A stretch of DNA of 50,654 nucleotides from Salegentibacter tibetensis (GCF_020164485.1 NZ_JAIQZA010000031.1:1-50654), one strand, 5' to 3'. Positions 1 to 9,514 are shown, counted from the first letter of the stretch. Notes: generated from the sequence alone by a model not told the origin. Program-made: numbers and translations.

Positions 1-43
1 CAAAGGAGAATCATTAAGAAAAGGAGCTTTAAAGAACGAGTAA
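1..43 (+). CDS. istB: IstB-like transposition helper ATPase, C-terminal tail (partial)
   Basis: Reading from base 2, the frame gives KGESLRKGALKNE and then TAA. IstB proteins commonly end with a KGES(M/L)RK motif, so this is probably the last 13 residues of the AAA+ helper that works with the IstA transposase. The rest is upstream of the window. The assignment rests on one short motif and on the IS21-like repeats that follow. Confidence 0.45.
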   Translation, partial: KGESLRKGALKNE

Positions 44-132
44 CATTAATTTTTTATATAATTGCAGTATCTTTCAAAGTGGCACTGTTTGACCGAAACA
101 GGTGGCACCATCACTCCGAAATAGCCATTACA
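1..132 (+). mobile_element. Right end of an IS21-family insertion sequence (partial)
   Basis: The window opens inside an insertion sequence. The first 43 bases read as the tail of an IstB ATPase, followed by non-coding DNA with two GTGGCAC units (from 83 and from 103), the second followed by ACTCCGAAAT, the multiple terminal-repeat style of Bacteroidota IS21 elements. The likely terminus is near 132, where the reverse strand would begin TGTAATGGC, giving the TG...CA ends usual for the family. The other end lies outside the window, so the boundary is inferred. Confidence 0.5.
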
Positions 133-147
133 ATTTTCATCTGATGC

Positions 148-309
148 TCAGTGGTCTTTTATCCCTAATTTCACCTCTTGATTAAAAGTTCTGTCTAATA
201 ATTGCATAAGGTCCAGCTTAAAAAATTCTATTTGTGAGCGGCTGGGCTGCATTTTTAGAAAAGCTTTATTCAGCGGTTTATTTGAAATAATTGACTGTTC
301 CGTCTGCAT
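148..309 (-). pseudogene. N-terminal stub of a type IIG-like restriction-modification enzyme
   Basis: A 53-residue frame starts at ATG 309. Its middle, NKPLNKAFLKMQPSRSQIEF and then FKLDLMQLLDRT, resembles the opening of Bacteroidota N6-adenine methylase/restriction fusion proteins (Eco57I-like), which run to about 1000 residues. After LLDRT the sequence leaves the family pattern and stops. The break lies within some 20 bases of the inferred IS21 end, so insertion or associated deletion probably destroyed the gene. It sits downstream of brxL on the same strand, so the defence island once held a further restriction gene. Family assignment is from memory of the N-terminal pattern and is moderate. 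Confidence 0.4.
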
Positions 310-565
310 GCAGATATAGGGGCTTAGTGATTAGGCAAGAAACTGTAGGGAGATGGATTTGCCGATTCTCCTAAAGAGGTGTTAAAAATAGAAAAAAATA
401 TGAAGTTTATAGGGAAAGAAAAGGATTTTTAAATTTGAAGTTATAATTGTAAAAAACATTAGGGTTTTAATTTTTTGGTCTATTTGCTGAGCCTTTATTG
501 CTCGCCAAAACTGAAAATGAACATTATCAAAACTATTGGATTGGATGAGATCCTGGATTATAGTT

Positions 566-754
566 TTAAAGTTTTGAACGTTTTTCCTCTTCAATTTCAG
601 ATTTGTCCTCAATCACCTTTTTAATGAATTCCTTTATAGATTCAATAAATACCCTGATTTCAGAAACAGAGTGTGCCCTTATTTTTGGGATTCTTCCAAT
701 TTTAAAATCAGGATTTAAAATGGGATTAATGTGTGGGTATGAATATTTTTCCAT
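566..754 (-). CDS. Small hypothetical protein, 62 aa
   Basis: A lysine- and glutamate-rich frame that begins inside the 3' end of the helix-hairpin repeat gene, overlapping it by 29 bases. It contains NPILNPDFKIGRIPKIRAHS and an amphipathic helix-like C-terminus. A second frame on the same strand, running from about 612 down to 382, could be a frameshifted continuation (it reads NSFDNVHFQFWRAIKAQQ). I recognise neither. Bases 310-565 otherwise show only AT-rich DNA. This may be a decayed gene rather than a working one. Confidence 0.25.
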   Translation of the reverse strand: MEKYSYPHINPILNPDFKIGRIPKIRAHSVSEIRVFIESIKEFIKKVIEDKSEIEEEKRSKL

Positions 755-1616
755 TGAAATACAGACTTAAGGAATTCTTAGAGGAATTGCTTAAAAGAGA
801 AAACTTTGTTTTGATAAATTTATTTATTGTTTTTTTGTGCAAAGCTATATTGGAATGGTCTAAGATAATCTCCATTTTCACTATTTCCTTGTGTTTCTTT
901 TCTTTAAGGAAACTTGATCGTTTTTGTCCATTGTATTTACACAGAGTCTTTAATTCCTTATTTATCTTAGCACCGCAATTTGGTAAAACCTGAAAAGTTT
1001 TATGTTCTTTATAAAAAGCTTTTAATTGAGGAATAGTTTCCAGGGCATTGTGTCTGCATATTTTAAAAGCCCGTTTACTAATCCTGTCTTGGTTTATATA
1101 ATTTATTAGTAGTTCCTCATGGTGATTCTTTTCTCCCTCAATTAAATTTTCATTGATAGAATTAATAAATTCTTTTTTTTTCTCATCGAATTCCTGTTTA
1201 CATAAAGCTAAGAGTTCATTATTAATTTTTACACCACAACGATTTAGATGACGAAAAGTTTTAAATTGATTATAATAAATTTCTAGTTCTCGAAAAGAAT
1301 CAATTCCATTTGCACGACAAATATTATGAGTTCGCCTAGATATAAAACCCTTTTTTAAAAATTCAATTAGCAAAAGACCATCCTTTTCCTCTTGAAACTT
1401 TGAAAAAGATTCATTAATTTTAATTTCTTCTTTAAGATCCATCAATCTTAAGAACTCTCTTATTGTCTCTGTTCCACAATTTTTTAATTCCCTGAAAGAC
1501 CCATTTCTTAAATAATACTCCTTCAATTCCATAAGGGAATGGATATTATTGAATTTGCAAATTATGTAACCACTATGACTTATTTGATTAGTACTTTCTA
1601 ATTCTTCAATTTTCAT
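726..1616 (-). CDS. Protein with three RNA polymerase alpha-CTD-like helix-hairpin repeats
   Basis: A 296-residue protein with three copies of a module of about 50 residues, near residues 11-60, 90-140 and 175-225. Each copy follows the plan (I)S-x-R-x-x-x-IC-x-x-N-x-(I/L)-x-S/T-(ten residues with YY/FY)-TF-x-x-L-x-x-CG-x-K-x-N-x-EL. This resembles the helix-hairpin-helix fold of the RNA polymerase alpha C-terminal domain (LSxRAxNxLxxxGI...LxxLxxxGxKSLxEI), which binds DNA non-specifically or contacts protein partners. The linkers are lysine/glutamate-rich and the last 40 residues are basic. The gene follows brxL on the same strand after 144 bases, so it may be the last gene of the BREX operon or an independent neighbour. 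A DNA-binding or adaptor role is inferred. Confidence 0.6.
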   Translation of the reverse strand: MKIEELESTNQISHSGYIICKFNNIHSLMELKEYYLRNGSFRELKNCGTETIREFLRLMDLKEEIKINESFSKFQEEKDGLLLIEFLKKGFISRRTHNICRANGIDSFRELEIYYNQFKTFRHLNRCGVKINNELLALCKQEFDEKKKEFINSINENLIEGEKNHHEELLINYINQDRISKRAFKICRHNALETIPQLKAFYKEHKTFQVLPNCGAKINKELKTLCKYNGQKRSSFLKEKKHKEIVKMEIILDHSNIALHKKTINKFIKTKFSLLSNSSKNSLSLYFNGKIFIPTH

Positions 1617-1760
1617 TAATCGTACTTATAATGTCCCTCTATTTTCTTTGAACAATGGCTAATACTACCCCTAAGTTCCTTTTTCAATTAATTACAGTAA
1701 ATTATATGGATAATCTTCATCTACTGGAATTATTGCTTTTTAAATTCCTACTTAAATCAT

Positions 1761-3779
1761 TTAATCTACCCTCACAAAAGTCAACTCACAACTCTTACAA
1801 GATCGTTTTTCCTGAACATACTCATTGATATCATACCATCCACCAGTTTTCTGCCAGATATCCAAACCTCTACCAAGAATAATTTTCCAGCCATTATTCA
1901 ACTTTATATATCGATCATGAATAAAATCATCAAATTCATACTCCAGAATGATTCCCATACTCTCTAAAGAATATCGCATCGTATTAAAAGCTTCTTGAGC
2001 ATTTTCAATATACTCTTCACTATTGCTAGTAATCAATTTTAGCTTAATTTCTTCCTTCGGATCTTTTTTCTCCGAAAGTAATTTCACGAACTCCATGAAG
2101 TTCCTTAGTTGGTATGGTAATCTTATATACGGATCAACCAAGGTTATTTCGTTGGCTCCTACCAGATAGGCACCGAAAAGACTATCATATGATATACCTG
2201 TTTGGTTGTCACGAACAACCTTTTGTTTACCTTCAAGGTTTTCTAAACTATTCTCTTCATTATTATATACGGGAACCTCCACAGCATCTTCGCTATCGTC
2301 TTTTTTCTCCTGAACCTGCGGCACACCAAATTCCAGCATTTCTAAGGTCTCAACTTCAATGCGCTTACCTGAGCTTTTAATTGTATAGCTGAAATCTACC
2401 TCTTCAAAAGTTTCATCCATTTTCTGAAGTTGCTGTTTAACTCTTTTTCGGTTTTCAATTGCAAGATCTAATAACTCCTTAGCGTTTTCTTCTTTTAATT
2501 CCCCATCGGGATAAACAACCTTTGCTAAACCAGAGAAAGTTTTTGAAATGCTATTTTTATCACGGGTTGTAATCGAATCGGATAAATCAAAAAATTGAGT
2601 ATAGTCATTAGTCCTATCCTCCTTTCTTAAATCTCGTAAAACTTCAGCCAGGTAATCAACTATAAAACCGTAATGAGAAGTGAACATTTCGTTTCTCAAC
2701 TTCTGAATCTCCCAACCAGGTATATAGGCATGTAAACGATCTAAAAAAGCTGAATCGTAATAATCCCTCGGCAATGCGTCAAAAAGATCGCTGTGCTTAA
2801 GCATATAAGGAACTGAATGATCTGTATTACCTACAAAAACCATGGAAGCTGAGGCACCGTATACTTCTGTACCTCTAGAGAATGACTTATTTGCCATATA
2901 GTTTTTCATGATGTCAACTAGTCCTCTATCTGCTCTCTTTGTTTTTCCTGCAAATTCATCATAGGCAACTACATCCCAATAGCCTACTAATCCTATATCT
3001 CCGGTGCTATTGTTGACAAACAATTTTGCTTTAGATACCTCTCCTCCTGATATTAAAATTCCATGTGGTGATAATTCTGAATAGATATGAGACTTACCTG
3101 TTCCTTTAGGTCCTAATTCTATTAAGTTATAATTGTTTTCAACGAATGGAATTAATCTTATCAGTTGCAGCAATTTTGTTCTTAAAGTAAATTCATCTGG
3201 ATTCAAGCCAATGGACTGCATTAGTATATCAATCCATTCTTCCTTAGAAAATTTAGCTCTTTCTATTTTGAATTCACTCACATCAACATTAGAAATTTGT
3301 ATGGGCTTCAAATTTTCAACTAGCCAGGGAATATGATCTCGTTCTTCAGATGGAAAATAAGCCAAGGTTAATATACACCATACTCCACTAGAAAGTAATT
3401 TCTGATGTTCCTTTATAATTTCATCAGATATAGGGATCTGTTTTAATGCAAGGTTAGCAAAACTTGCCTCATACCTATCCCGTCGATCATTTAGTTTAAC
3501 TGATACCTTATCAATTATGCGATGCGAACCTTTTTCCCTAATTGTAGATTTAATTATTTGAGCCTCATCCCTATGAACAAAATGTTTAGAAATGATATTT
3601 TTTACAGTCTCTACCCCTTGATTTATTGTTTCTTCATCATCTGTAGCACAGTATTGCCCTAATAAGTATTCAAGAACATAAGTGGGAACTATAGCATTCC
3701 CTTTTACCAGTTTGGTAAGGTCCTTTCGGACAACCTTCCCTCCGAAACTACGGTTGAGTTTTTGATCTAATCCTTTCAT
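1761..3779 (-). CDS. brxL: BrxL-type AAA+ protein of BREX with an MIT_C/PLD-like C-terminal domain
   Basis: BrxL is the AAA+ component of type 1 BREX; it forms DNA-binding ring assemblies and is needed for phage restriction in several systems. The 672-residue product has the family's N-terminal region, a Walker A loop GPKGTGKS at residues 223-230, a Walker B AYDEF near 272-276 and FVGNTD near 315-320. After an acidic linker (about 490-515) the C-terminal third does not look Lon-like. It reads as an MITD1-type C-terminal domain: DPYIRLPYQLRNF at 549-561, IHDRYIKLNNGW at 620-631 and GRGLDIWQK at 636-644, closely matching the pattern of the human MITD1 phospholipase-D-like domain. Its start abuts the pglZ stop with no gap, so it is translated with pglZ. 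Confidence 0.88.
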   Translation of the reverse strand: MKGLDQKLNRSFGGKVVRKDLTKLVKGNAIVPTYVLEYLLGQYCATDDEETINQGVETVKNIISKHFVHRDEAQIIKSTIREKGSHRIIDKVSVKLNDRRDRYEASFANLALKQIPISDEIIKEHQKLLSSGVWCILTLAYFPSEERDHIPWLVENLKPIQISNVDVSEFKIERAKFSKEEWIDILMQSIGLNPDEFTLRTKLLQLIRLIPFVENNYNLIELGPKGTGKSHIYSELSPHGILISGGEVSKAKLFVNNSTGDIGLVGYWDVVAYDEFAGKTKRADRGLVDIMKNYMANKSFSRGTEVYGASASMVFVGNTDHSVPYMLKHSDLFDALPRDYYDSAFLDRLHAYIPGWEIQKLRNEMFTSHYGFIVDYLAEVLRDLRKEDRTNDYTQFFDLSDSITTRDKNSISKTFSGLAKVVYPDGELKEENAKELLDLAIENRKRVKQQLQKMDETFEEVDFSYTIKSSGKRIEVETLEMLEFGVPQVQEKKDDSEDAVEVPVYNNEENSLENLEGKQKVVRDNQTGISYDSLFGAYLVGANEITLVDPYIRLPYQLRNFMEFVKLLSEKKDPKEEIKLKLITSNSEEYIENAQEAFNTMRYSLESMGIILEYEFDDFIHDRYIKLNNGWKIILGRGLDIWQKTGGWYDINEYVQEKRSCKSCELTFVRVD

Positions 3780-6278
3780 TTAATCAAAATCGCTTGAGAA
3801 AGTGATACTTAGAGTATAATAAAATTCTTTATAGACTTTCCATTTATTAGTATTTTCCAAAGGTTCTTCTATAACTAATCTTACTCTCTGGTTTTTATAA
3901 TTCCTACTGGCTTTTTTACTTAAGTGAAAGCGATGTTTTACCTCCCTTTGTCTTTCGCTTCCTTCTTCTATATCAAAGAGAAATGTAAATTGATCACTCA
4001 ATAATTCTCCATCTTCTGCGTATATACCTGCTTTGATTTCTCTTGCCAAAATATTTTCTACCACCAATTCTTGCTGAATAAATGAAACAGGTAGGATATT
4101 GGTTGTAATTCTATCAGCAGACTTTATAATATCAATTCCTACTTTAATTACAGTATCTTGACGTTTTTTAGATACTTTTATCAAAGGTATAATAACTTCT
4201 TGAGGTGTTGTTCCGCCATGAACAAATCTACTTCCTGCCCCCTTTACCCTTAATCTATTGATAGATTTAGGAATTAAGACCTCTAAGTTTGAATTCTGCA
4301 GACCTAATTCCGTTTGATTAAATATTTTAGTGGAAGCATCACCTTTCAAATTTGTACCGATAACAAATCTTCTATTTTCCTTCCATACTTCCCCGTGATG
4401 TTTTGACAGACTAAAATCACTTTCTTCTAACTTCTGGTTTTGATAAATAAAACCATGATCGGAGGTAATTAGAATATTATTCCCATTAAGACCTGCGATT
4501 TTCTTTAACAAATCAACAATATAATTCAACTCATCTTCTACAGCATCGAAAACTCTTTCCTCACTAGCTTTATCATCTCCAGTTTTATCGATTCGATTGT
4601 GATATATATATATCAAATCATACTTCTTAGCAAACTCCCTACCTTCACCCCCAGATTTAACGCTCATCCGCATCAATTCATCTGCTTTAATTGCTGTAGC
4701 TCTTACACCAGAATTAACCTCTAAAATTTTTTTTCTTCCCTGAATTCCATTGGCAGACATACTATCTACTAATACACTTTCACTATTCTTCTTAATTTCA
4801 ATCTTTTCGTGTGGAAGTAACGCTGCCATCCCTAATTGAGTATATGAAGGAACACTACTAATTAAATGGTTTAAAGAAGAGTCAAACCTATTTTCAGAAT
4901 TCAGTATTTCAGTTAATTCTACTCCGCATTCGTACCGGAAGGCATCTGAAATAATAACATACAACTTTTGACTCTTTTCCAGAAAAGGTTTCACGTGATT
5001 AGAGAAAAATTGTCGTTGACTTTCTATTTTACCCACCGGCCACAGATCCATCTTATCAACTAATTCTTGCCAGTCATTATTATAGGGAAGTAACCAGGAA
5101 TTATTGTATATCTTTTCAACTTCACGAGATAATTCATTTAGTACGCTATTATTTTTTGTTTGACGGTAGTTCCAAACGAATTTTCTATAGGCATAGTCAA
5201 CCTCATAAAATCTATCAGTATATTCTTTTACAGCTTTATCAAAACTACTAGAACCGAACGTCTTATATTTTTTCACCAGATCAATTAAAAGAGCTCCAGA
5301 TTCTATTGTATTATAGAAATCAGAATATTCTTTGTACCAAAATTTGTTTTTACGCCTTTTGACAAAAATTGCAATCTTATCATAATATAGATTATTAGAA
5401 TTTATTTGGGAGACTAACTCATGAATTATCCTTTGATCAGTCAATCTGAAAATATCATCCGAAACTATATCATCTAATTGCGCGTGAATCAACTTTTCCT
5501 CGATTGATAAATCTTGTGCAACCTTTTCTGAGATCTGTCCAAAGTAATCTCGATATGGAAGCGTATTCTTCCAAGTACTTAATACTAGTCTGGACTCACT
5601 ACTTAAGTTTTTATTTTTACCAAGAACAAAATTGTGTTCAAACAGATCTAGTAAAAAATCATAGATAGATGGCTTGTCAGAATGGTAGTTATACACTTTC
5701 CCTATCTCATTCCAAAAAAATCTGCTTAAATTGAAACGATCTAGAAACTTATCAAAATTAGTGGTTTTCGAAACTGCCTGTAAAGCATAGGCCTGAACAA
5801 ACTGATCCAGATTTATGGTTTCCGTTCCAAAAACAACTGCCAGCATTTTACATCTAATACTGTGATGATCATCTTCTTTAACCAACAGGATCTTTAGCTT
5901 CTGTTTTCTTTCTTTTGATCTAAAGAATTCTAAATGCTCCTCTACTAAATCCTTGAAATGATAATCTAGCCCAAGCTCTTGAAGAAACATCGCTTCTTTA
6001 TCAGTATGGAATACATGATTGGCTAGTTCTAAGTCTAATAACCAATTATCTTCGTTGCTAGGTTTTTCATAGGGTAGATAAAGAAGAAACTTTTCGGATG
6101 GAGAATCATTAAGAATTTTGTACTTAACTTCAAACTCATTCCCACCTACCTTTAGTTTATTTGTATCGGCAATTTGAATATCGGAAAATTCATCCAGAAA
6201 TTCTTTCTTACCATCATACCAAAAAATAATACGATTTGTAATGAAAAGTTTTTTTAATGCATTGTATATATCTTTCAT
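3780..6278 (-). CDS. pglZ: PglZ, alkaline-phosphatase-superfamily BREX protein
   Basis: PglZ is a core protein of BREX and Pgl systems, needed for both host methylation and phage exclusion. The 832-residue product has the alkaline phosphatase-like metal-site motifs of the family: ISDAFRYECG near residues 443-452 (putative metal-binding Asp445), PSYTQLGMAALLPH near 477-490 (candidate nucleophile Thr480) and ILITSDHGFIY near 602-612 (Asp607, His608). An N-terminal helical half and a beta-rich C-terminal region flank the phosphatase core. Its ATG overlaps the stop of the upstream methyltransferase-like gene (TAATG), and its own stop touches the brxL start, so all three are probably translationally coupled. 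Confidence 0.93.
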   Translation of the reverse strand: MKDIYNALKKLFITNRIIFWYDGKKEFLDEFSDIQIADTNKLKVGGNEFEVKYKILNDSPSEKFLLYLPYEKPSNEDNWLLDLELANHVFHTDKEAMFLQELGLDYHFKDLVEEHLEFFRSKERKQKLKILLVKEDDHHSIRCKMLAVVFGTETINLDQFVQAYALQAVSKTTNFDKFLDRFNLSRFFWNEIGKVYNYHSDKPSIYDFLLDLFEHNFVLGKNKNLSSESRLVLSTWKNTLPYRDYFGQISEKVAQDLSIEEKLIHAQLDDIVSDDIFRLTDQRIIHELVSQINSNNLYYDKIAIFVKRRKNKFWYKEYSDFYNTIESGALLIDLVKKYKTFGSSSFDKAVKEYTDRFYEVDYAYRKFVWNYRQTKNNSVLNELSREVEKIYNNSWLLPYNNDWQELVDKMDLWPVGKIESQRQFFSNHVKPFLEKSQKLYVIISDAFRYECGVELTEILNSENRFDSSLNHLISSVPSYTQLGMAALLPHEKIEIKKNSESVLVDSMSANGIQGRKKILEVNSGVRATAIKADELMRMSVKSGGEGREFAKKYDLIYIYHNRIDKTGDDKASEERVFDAVEDELNYIVDLLKKIAGLNGNNILITSDHGFIYQNQKLEESDFSLSKHHGEVWKENRRFVIGTNLKGDASTKIFNQTELGLQNSNLEVLIPKSINRLRVKGAGSRFVHGGTTPQEVIIPLIKVSKKRQDTVIKVGIDIIKSADRITTNILPVSFIQQELVVENILAREIKAGIYAEDGELLSDQFTFLFDIEEGSERQREVKHRFHLSKKASRNYKNQRVRLVIEEPLENTNKWKVYKEFYYTLSITFSSDFD

Positions 6279-7741
6279 TATAAATTTACTTTAAAAACCC
6301 TTAATACCATCGTCCAACCATTTAACCATTCACCTCTATATTTATCGACATTTGCTAAAAGATCAAAACTTATCTTATCTTCAAAACTACTAACAAACCT
6401 ATCAATTCTATCTGTTTTTATATCTGTAATAAAGGGACTAGCTATGACGAAGTAATTTTCCCCTTTAAATGTAGTTTTGACTAAAGAAATTAAATTAGTT
6501 AAAGAAAACGCATCAATATCTAATATATTCGAAAATAAATGAAGCTTTATTCTTTCTTCCTTGATTCGAAAATTAGCTCTTTTTAAAGAATCTAAATCCT
6601 TATTAATTGTAATTAAATTCAATTTATTGTCAAAACTTTTTAAATGCAACGCACCTCTTCGTAAGGCTATTTCGGATGGCTCTATAAGATGGAAGGACAT
6701 AATATTTTGGGACGGTGTATCACTCGAATAATAATCTAAGAAGGAGTGAGAAGCTAAGGCCTGTCCGCAGCCCCAATCAATAATATCTAAGGACTGATCC
6801 AAAATATCGTTCGGCAACTTTTTAAAACCTTCATTAATCTTAGCAAAATGCATTTTACCATAACCATACATATAAGCTAAAAGTTGCTCTTCCGATGTTA
6901 AAACCTCTACTCCTCGACCAAGAGAATTAAATATTGAATCCTGTTTTATTGATCTATAAGAGTTGGAGGAAACATTCCTAATCGTCGCAAATGAAAGTGA
7001 TCCTGAGGTTATATTTTTCGAATATTCTGTACCACTTTCTATTAAAAAATTACCTTTGGAAAAGGGATATACAAATTTTTCCCTCTTTAGAAACTCATCT
7101 AATATTTCATGAATTTCACCAGAAGCAGAATTAGAATTGGTTAAATCAACTGCTAGAATATGTGAAATAGTTTCATTCCGAAGAAAGAAAAAATCATTTT
7201 TAGCTTCTTTAAGTTGATTTTTAAATTTTAAAACACCTTCAGCATTATACTCGCCAAAACTTTCAATTATAGTCGTATAAAGCTTAGTGACTGTGAGAAT
7301 AACCTTGTCTACACCATCCTCTTCAATTATAAATGCTTTTTCTAGTTTTTCAAGAATTAGATATAAAACCTTTTCAAAATCTGCAATGTTCCTCATTCCC
7401 GAGAAATACATTTTAGCTGCTTGAAGCCGAAGGGAAATTTGAATATCTGCGGTTAGAAGTAATTTGTAAAGTCTCTGAAAGTACAAAGTAAAACCAAGTC
7501 TTTCTGAAACTTCTAATAAACATAATATAAATGTCGAATTAGACCTTTCGGATAAATCCAGTTTTTTAATAACATTCAAATTTTGAAAAATATACTGATC
7601 TATCTCCTTTTTTTCTGATTTGATTTCTGAGTAACTCTGGGAGATAAAATAATCATAGGCTAAATCAACATTTTTATTTAAATATTCCGATAAAGTTTCC
7701 GTATCTACAGAGCTATAATTCAAGTCGTTAATAAAATTCAT
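6278..7741 (-). CDS. Class I SAM methyltransferase-domain protein in the BREX operon
   Basis: A 487-residue protein. Residues 1-280 are helical and unfamiliar. Near residues 318-340 the sequence DIIDWGCGQALASHSFLDYY is a clear motif I of Rossmann-fold SAM-dependent methyltransferases (D322, G324, G326). A later FHLIEPSEIALRRGA suits motif II, where an acidic residue binds the SAM ribose. No NPPY motif is present, so it is not an obvious N6-adenine DNA methylase; the substrate cannot be read from sequence. It lies between a SAP-tailed protein (3 bases upstream) and pglZ (overlapping by one base). With the helicase and SAP-tailed gene it looks like a three-gene cassette inserted ahead of pglZ. 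Confidence 0.65.
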   Translation of the reverse strand: MNFINDLNYSSVDTETLSEYLNKNVDLAYDYFISQSYSEIKSEKKEIDQYIFQNLNVIKKLDLSERSNSTFILCLLEVSERLGFTLYFQRLYKLLLTADIQISLRLQAAKMYFSGMRNIADFEKVLYLILEKLEKAFIIEEDGVDKVILTVTKLYTTIIESFGEYNAEGVLKFKNQLKEAKNDFFFLRNETISHILAVDLTNSNSASGEIHEILDEFLKREKFVYPFSKGNFLIESGTEYSKNITSGSLSFATIRNVSSNSYRSIKQDSIFNSLGRGVEVLTSEEQLLAYMYGYGKMHFAKINEGFKKLPNDILDQSLDIIDWGCGQALASHSFLDYYSSDTPSQNIMSFHLIEPSEIALRRGALHLKSFDNKLNLITINKDLDSLKRANFRIKEERIKLHLFSNILDIDAFSLTNLISLVKTTFKGENYFVIASPFITDIKTDRIDRFVSSFEDKISFDLLANVDKYRGEWLNGWTMVLRVFKVNL

Positions 7742-7744
7742 TTT

Positions 7745-9514
7745 TTATCCGTTTCTTAATTCTTCTGTAGCTATGAGCTTAATCAATTGATCTTTATTAT
7801 TATTATTGTAGGTGCTATAACGTGGTATGCCGAGTTTTTTGGCCTTTGTTTTAAGTTTTGTGATACCTTCTTTGGTCAATTGAACTACTCTTTTTTCCAA
7901 TTTTTCATCAATATTATCTTCTTCTAAACCGGGAAAAATAATAGACCCATCGGAGTATTTTGAAAGTGGTTCTTCCTCGACACTATTTTTGCGATTTGAA
8001 GAGTTATTCATTGAGTCCATAGACTCATCAGAATTCTGAAGTTGATACTCGTTTAATAATTTATTTTGGTCTGAGCTTTCTGATTCCTCACTTTTTTCAG
8101 TTTTATTTCCTAATGATTTCTCATTTACAGTCTCCTTTATTTCAAGGTCAGATTTAATCTGGTTGAAAATAGATTTAAAAATATCCTGTACCTTTTCGTG
8201 GACTTTTGAATCCAAATATTGCTGCCCTCCTTGAATATTGTCGGTTTGCATAAAAGATGGAAACCATTCATTAACAACCTTGAAAACTTCGCTATAAATT
8301 TCAGGTGAAAAGTTTTGATATAACCCTTGAAAGTATTCTGAAGAACCAACCACAACTTTTTTTTTATAAACAATTTGTTCATCCAGAATTTTATAGGCTT
8401 CGTATTCCACTAAATTCTCAAGTGAATTTTTAGGGCACCAGCTATCTAAATAATCATAATTATAATTATCTGTTTTTCCATTAAAAACATATTGGTATAT
8501 ACTTTCAATAGTATAATAGTCGAGTTGACTATCTAATCCAAACTTAACTTCAAGATCAATATCCTCTGTTTTATATTTATTCCTAAAGGCTGTATAACCT
8601 TTATTTAAGCCAAACATTAAGGCAATACCTTCCTTTCTATCCGGTTCGAAATCACTGTGAAAAAGAAATGAAAAGAAATCATCAATTTTCTTTCTTCCGT
8701 CCACATCAAACGTGGCTAAAATTGCAGCTAAATAAGTATAAGATTGCTTTTTAATTTTATCAAGTTGGATTAGGCCAAGCTTTTTTTCAAAACGAATTCC
8801 TTCGTTTTGAGCATACCTTTCTAAAACTTCATCATTTACTTTTGAAAAAACATATTTGCTAAATTGCTTATGTCCTTCTTTTTGGAAAATTAGCCAGTCA
8901 TACTTATTAAAATCTCCAATTTGCCCACCCTCTTTCCATTCTTCTTTTATCTTCTTATTCAAAAGGGAAAGTATTGCAATATAGTTTTCAGAATAATTTT
9001 GCCAATCTTCGCCTCCTATCTGCATTAATGCTAATCCTCCCATCAATCTGTCGAATAATAAAATTTTCTGCTCTTTTTTTTCTGAAGGTTCCCGGGCATC
9101 TAATCCTCTCCGTGATAATTTACCAGCAAAAGCTATTTTTGAGTCCTTATCAATTTTAACTAATTCATTTGGAATAAAAGCAGCGCCGCTTTCAATATTC
9201 CAAACAGTTTTGTCTCCTTGCTCTGTTTCCCTAAAAAAAACATTTTTTACTCTACTTATAGGAAGAATTAAATCTGCAATAAAGAAATTATCTTCTACAG
9301 CGGTAACATTATTAAATTCTTCTTTACTCAATACCAATTCTAAGGCACATTCTGTTTCATTTGTATATTTTTCAGAGCAGAATAATAAGAAGTTTCCAAA
9401 TTTGCTTTGTAAATCTTCATTCCTGTTTGATAAAAATCTAGCTGGTGCTATAAGTCCTGTTCTGAAATAATGCGCAAGATTAGCAGGTGATATTGGCAGA
9501 TAAATTGACTTCAT
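7745..9514 (-). CDS. Unknown large protein with a SAP/Rho-N-like C-terminal tail
   Basis: I do not recognise the main body of this 589-residue protein. The N-terminus (IYLPISPANLAHYFRTGLIA, then RFLSNRNEDLQSKFGNFLLF) looks like a conserved domain. Residues about 470-540 form a serine/asparagine/acidic linker likely to be disordered. The last 45 residues (LTKEGITKLKTKAKKLGIPR, then KDQLIKLI) have the two-helix pattern of a SAP or Rho-N DNA-binding domain. The gene starts two bases after the helicase stop and ends three bases before the methyltransferase-domain gene. It is probably the scaffold or target-recognition partner of those two, which is inference from context. Confidence 0.5.
   Translation of the reverse strand: MKSIYLPISPANLAHYFRTGLIAPARFLSNRNEDLQSKFGNFLLFCSEKYTNETECALELVLSKEEFNNVTAVEDNFFIADLILPISRVKNVFFRETEQGDKTVWNIESGAAFIPNELVKIDKDSKIAFAGKLSRRGLDAREPSEKKEQKILLFDRLMGGLALMQIGGEDWQNYSENYIAILSLLNKKIKEEWKEGGQIGDFNKYDWLIFQKEGHKQFSKYVFSKVNDEVLERYAQNEGIRFEKKLGLIQLDKIKKQSYTYLAAILATFDVDGRKKIDDFFSFLFHSDFEPDRKEGIALMFGLNKGYTAFRNKYKTEDIDLEVKFGLDSQLDYYTIESIYQYVFNGKTDNYNYDYLDSWCPKNSLENLVEYEAYKILDEQIVYKKKVVVGSSEYFQGLYQNFSPEIYSEVFKVVNEWFPSFMQTDNIQGGQQYLDSKVHEKVQDIFKSIFNQIKSDLEIKETVNEKSLGNKTEKSEESESSDQNKLLNEYQLQNSDESMDSMNNSSNRKNSVEEEPLSKYSDGSIIFPGLEEDNIDEKLEKRVVQLTKEGITKLKTKAKKLGIPRYSTYNNNNKDQLIKLIATEELRNG

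Noticed and set aside
355-366. ATTTGCCGAT shared with the mnmE 3' end, considered as the distant attachment site of the element
   Set aside because: Only ten bases match and flanking bases differ; too short to separate from chance in 50 kb.
382-612. 76-aa minus-strand frame
   Set aside because: Ends in a Phe/Tyr-rich AT-driven tail and has no family pattern; kept only as a possible frameshifted extension of the 566-754 frame.
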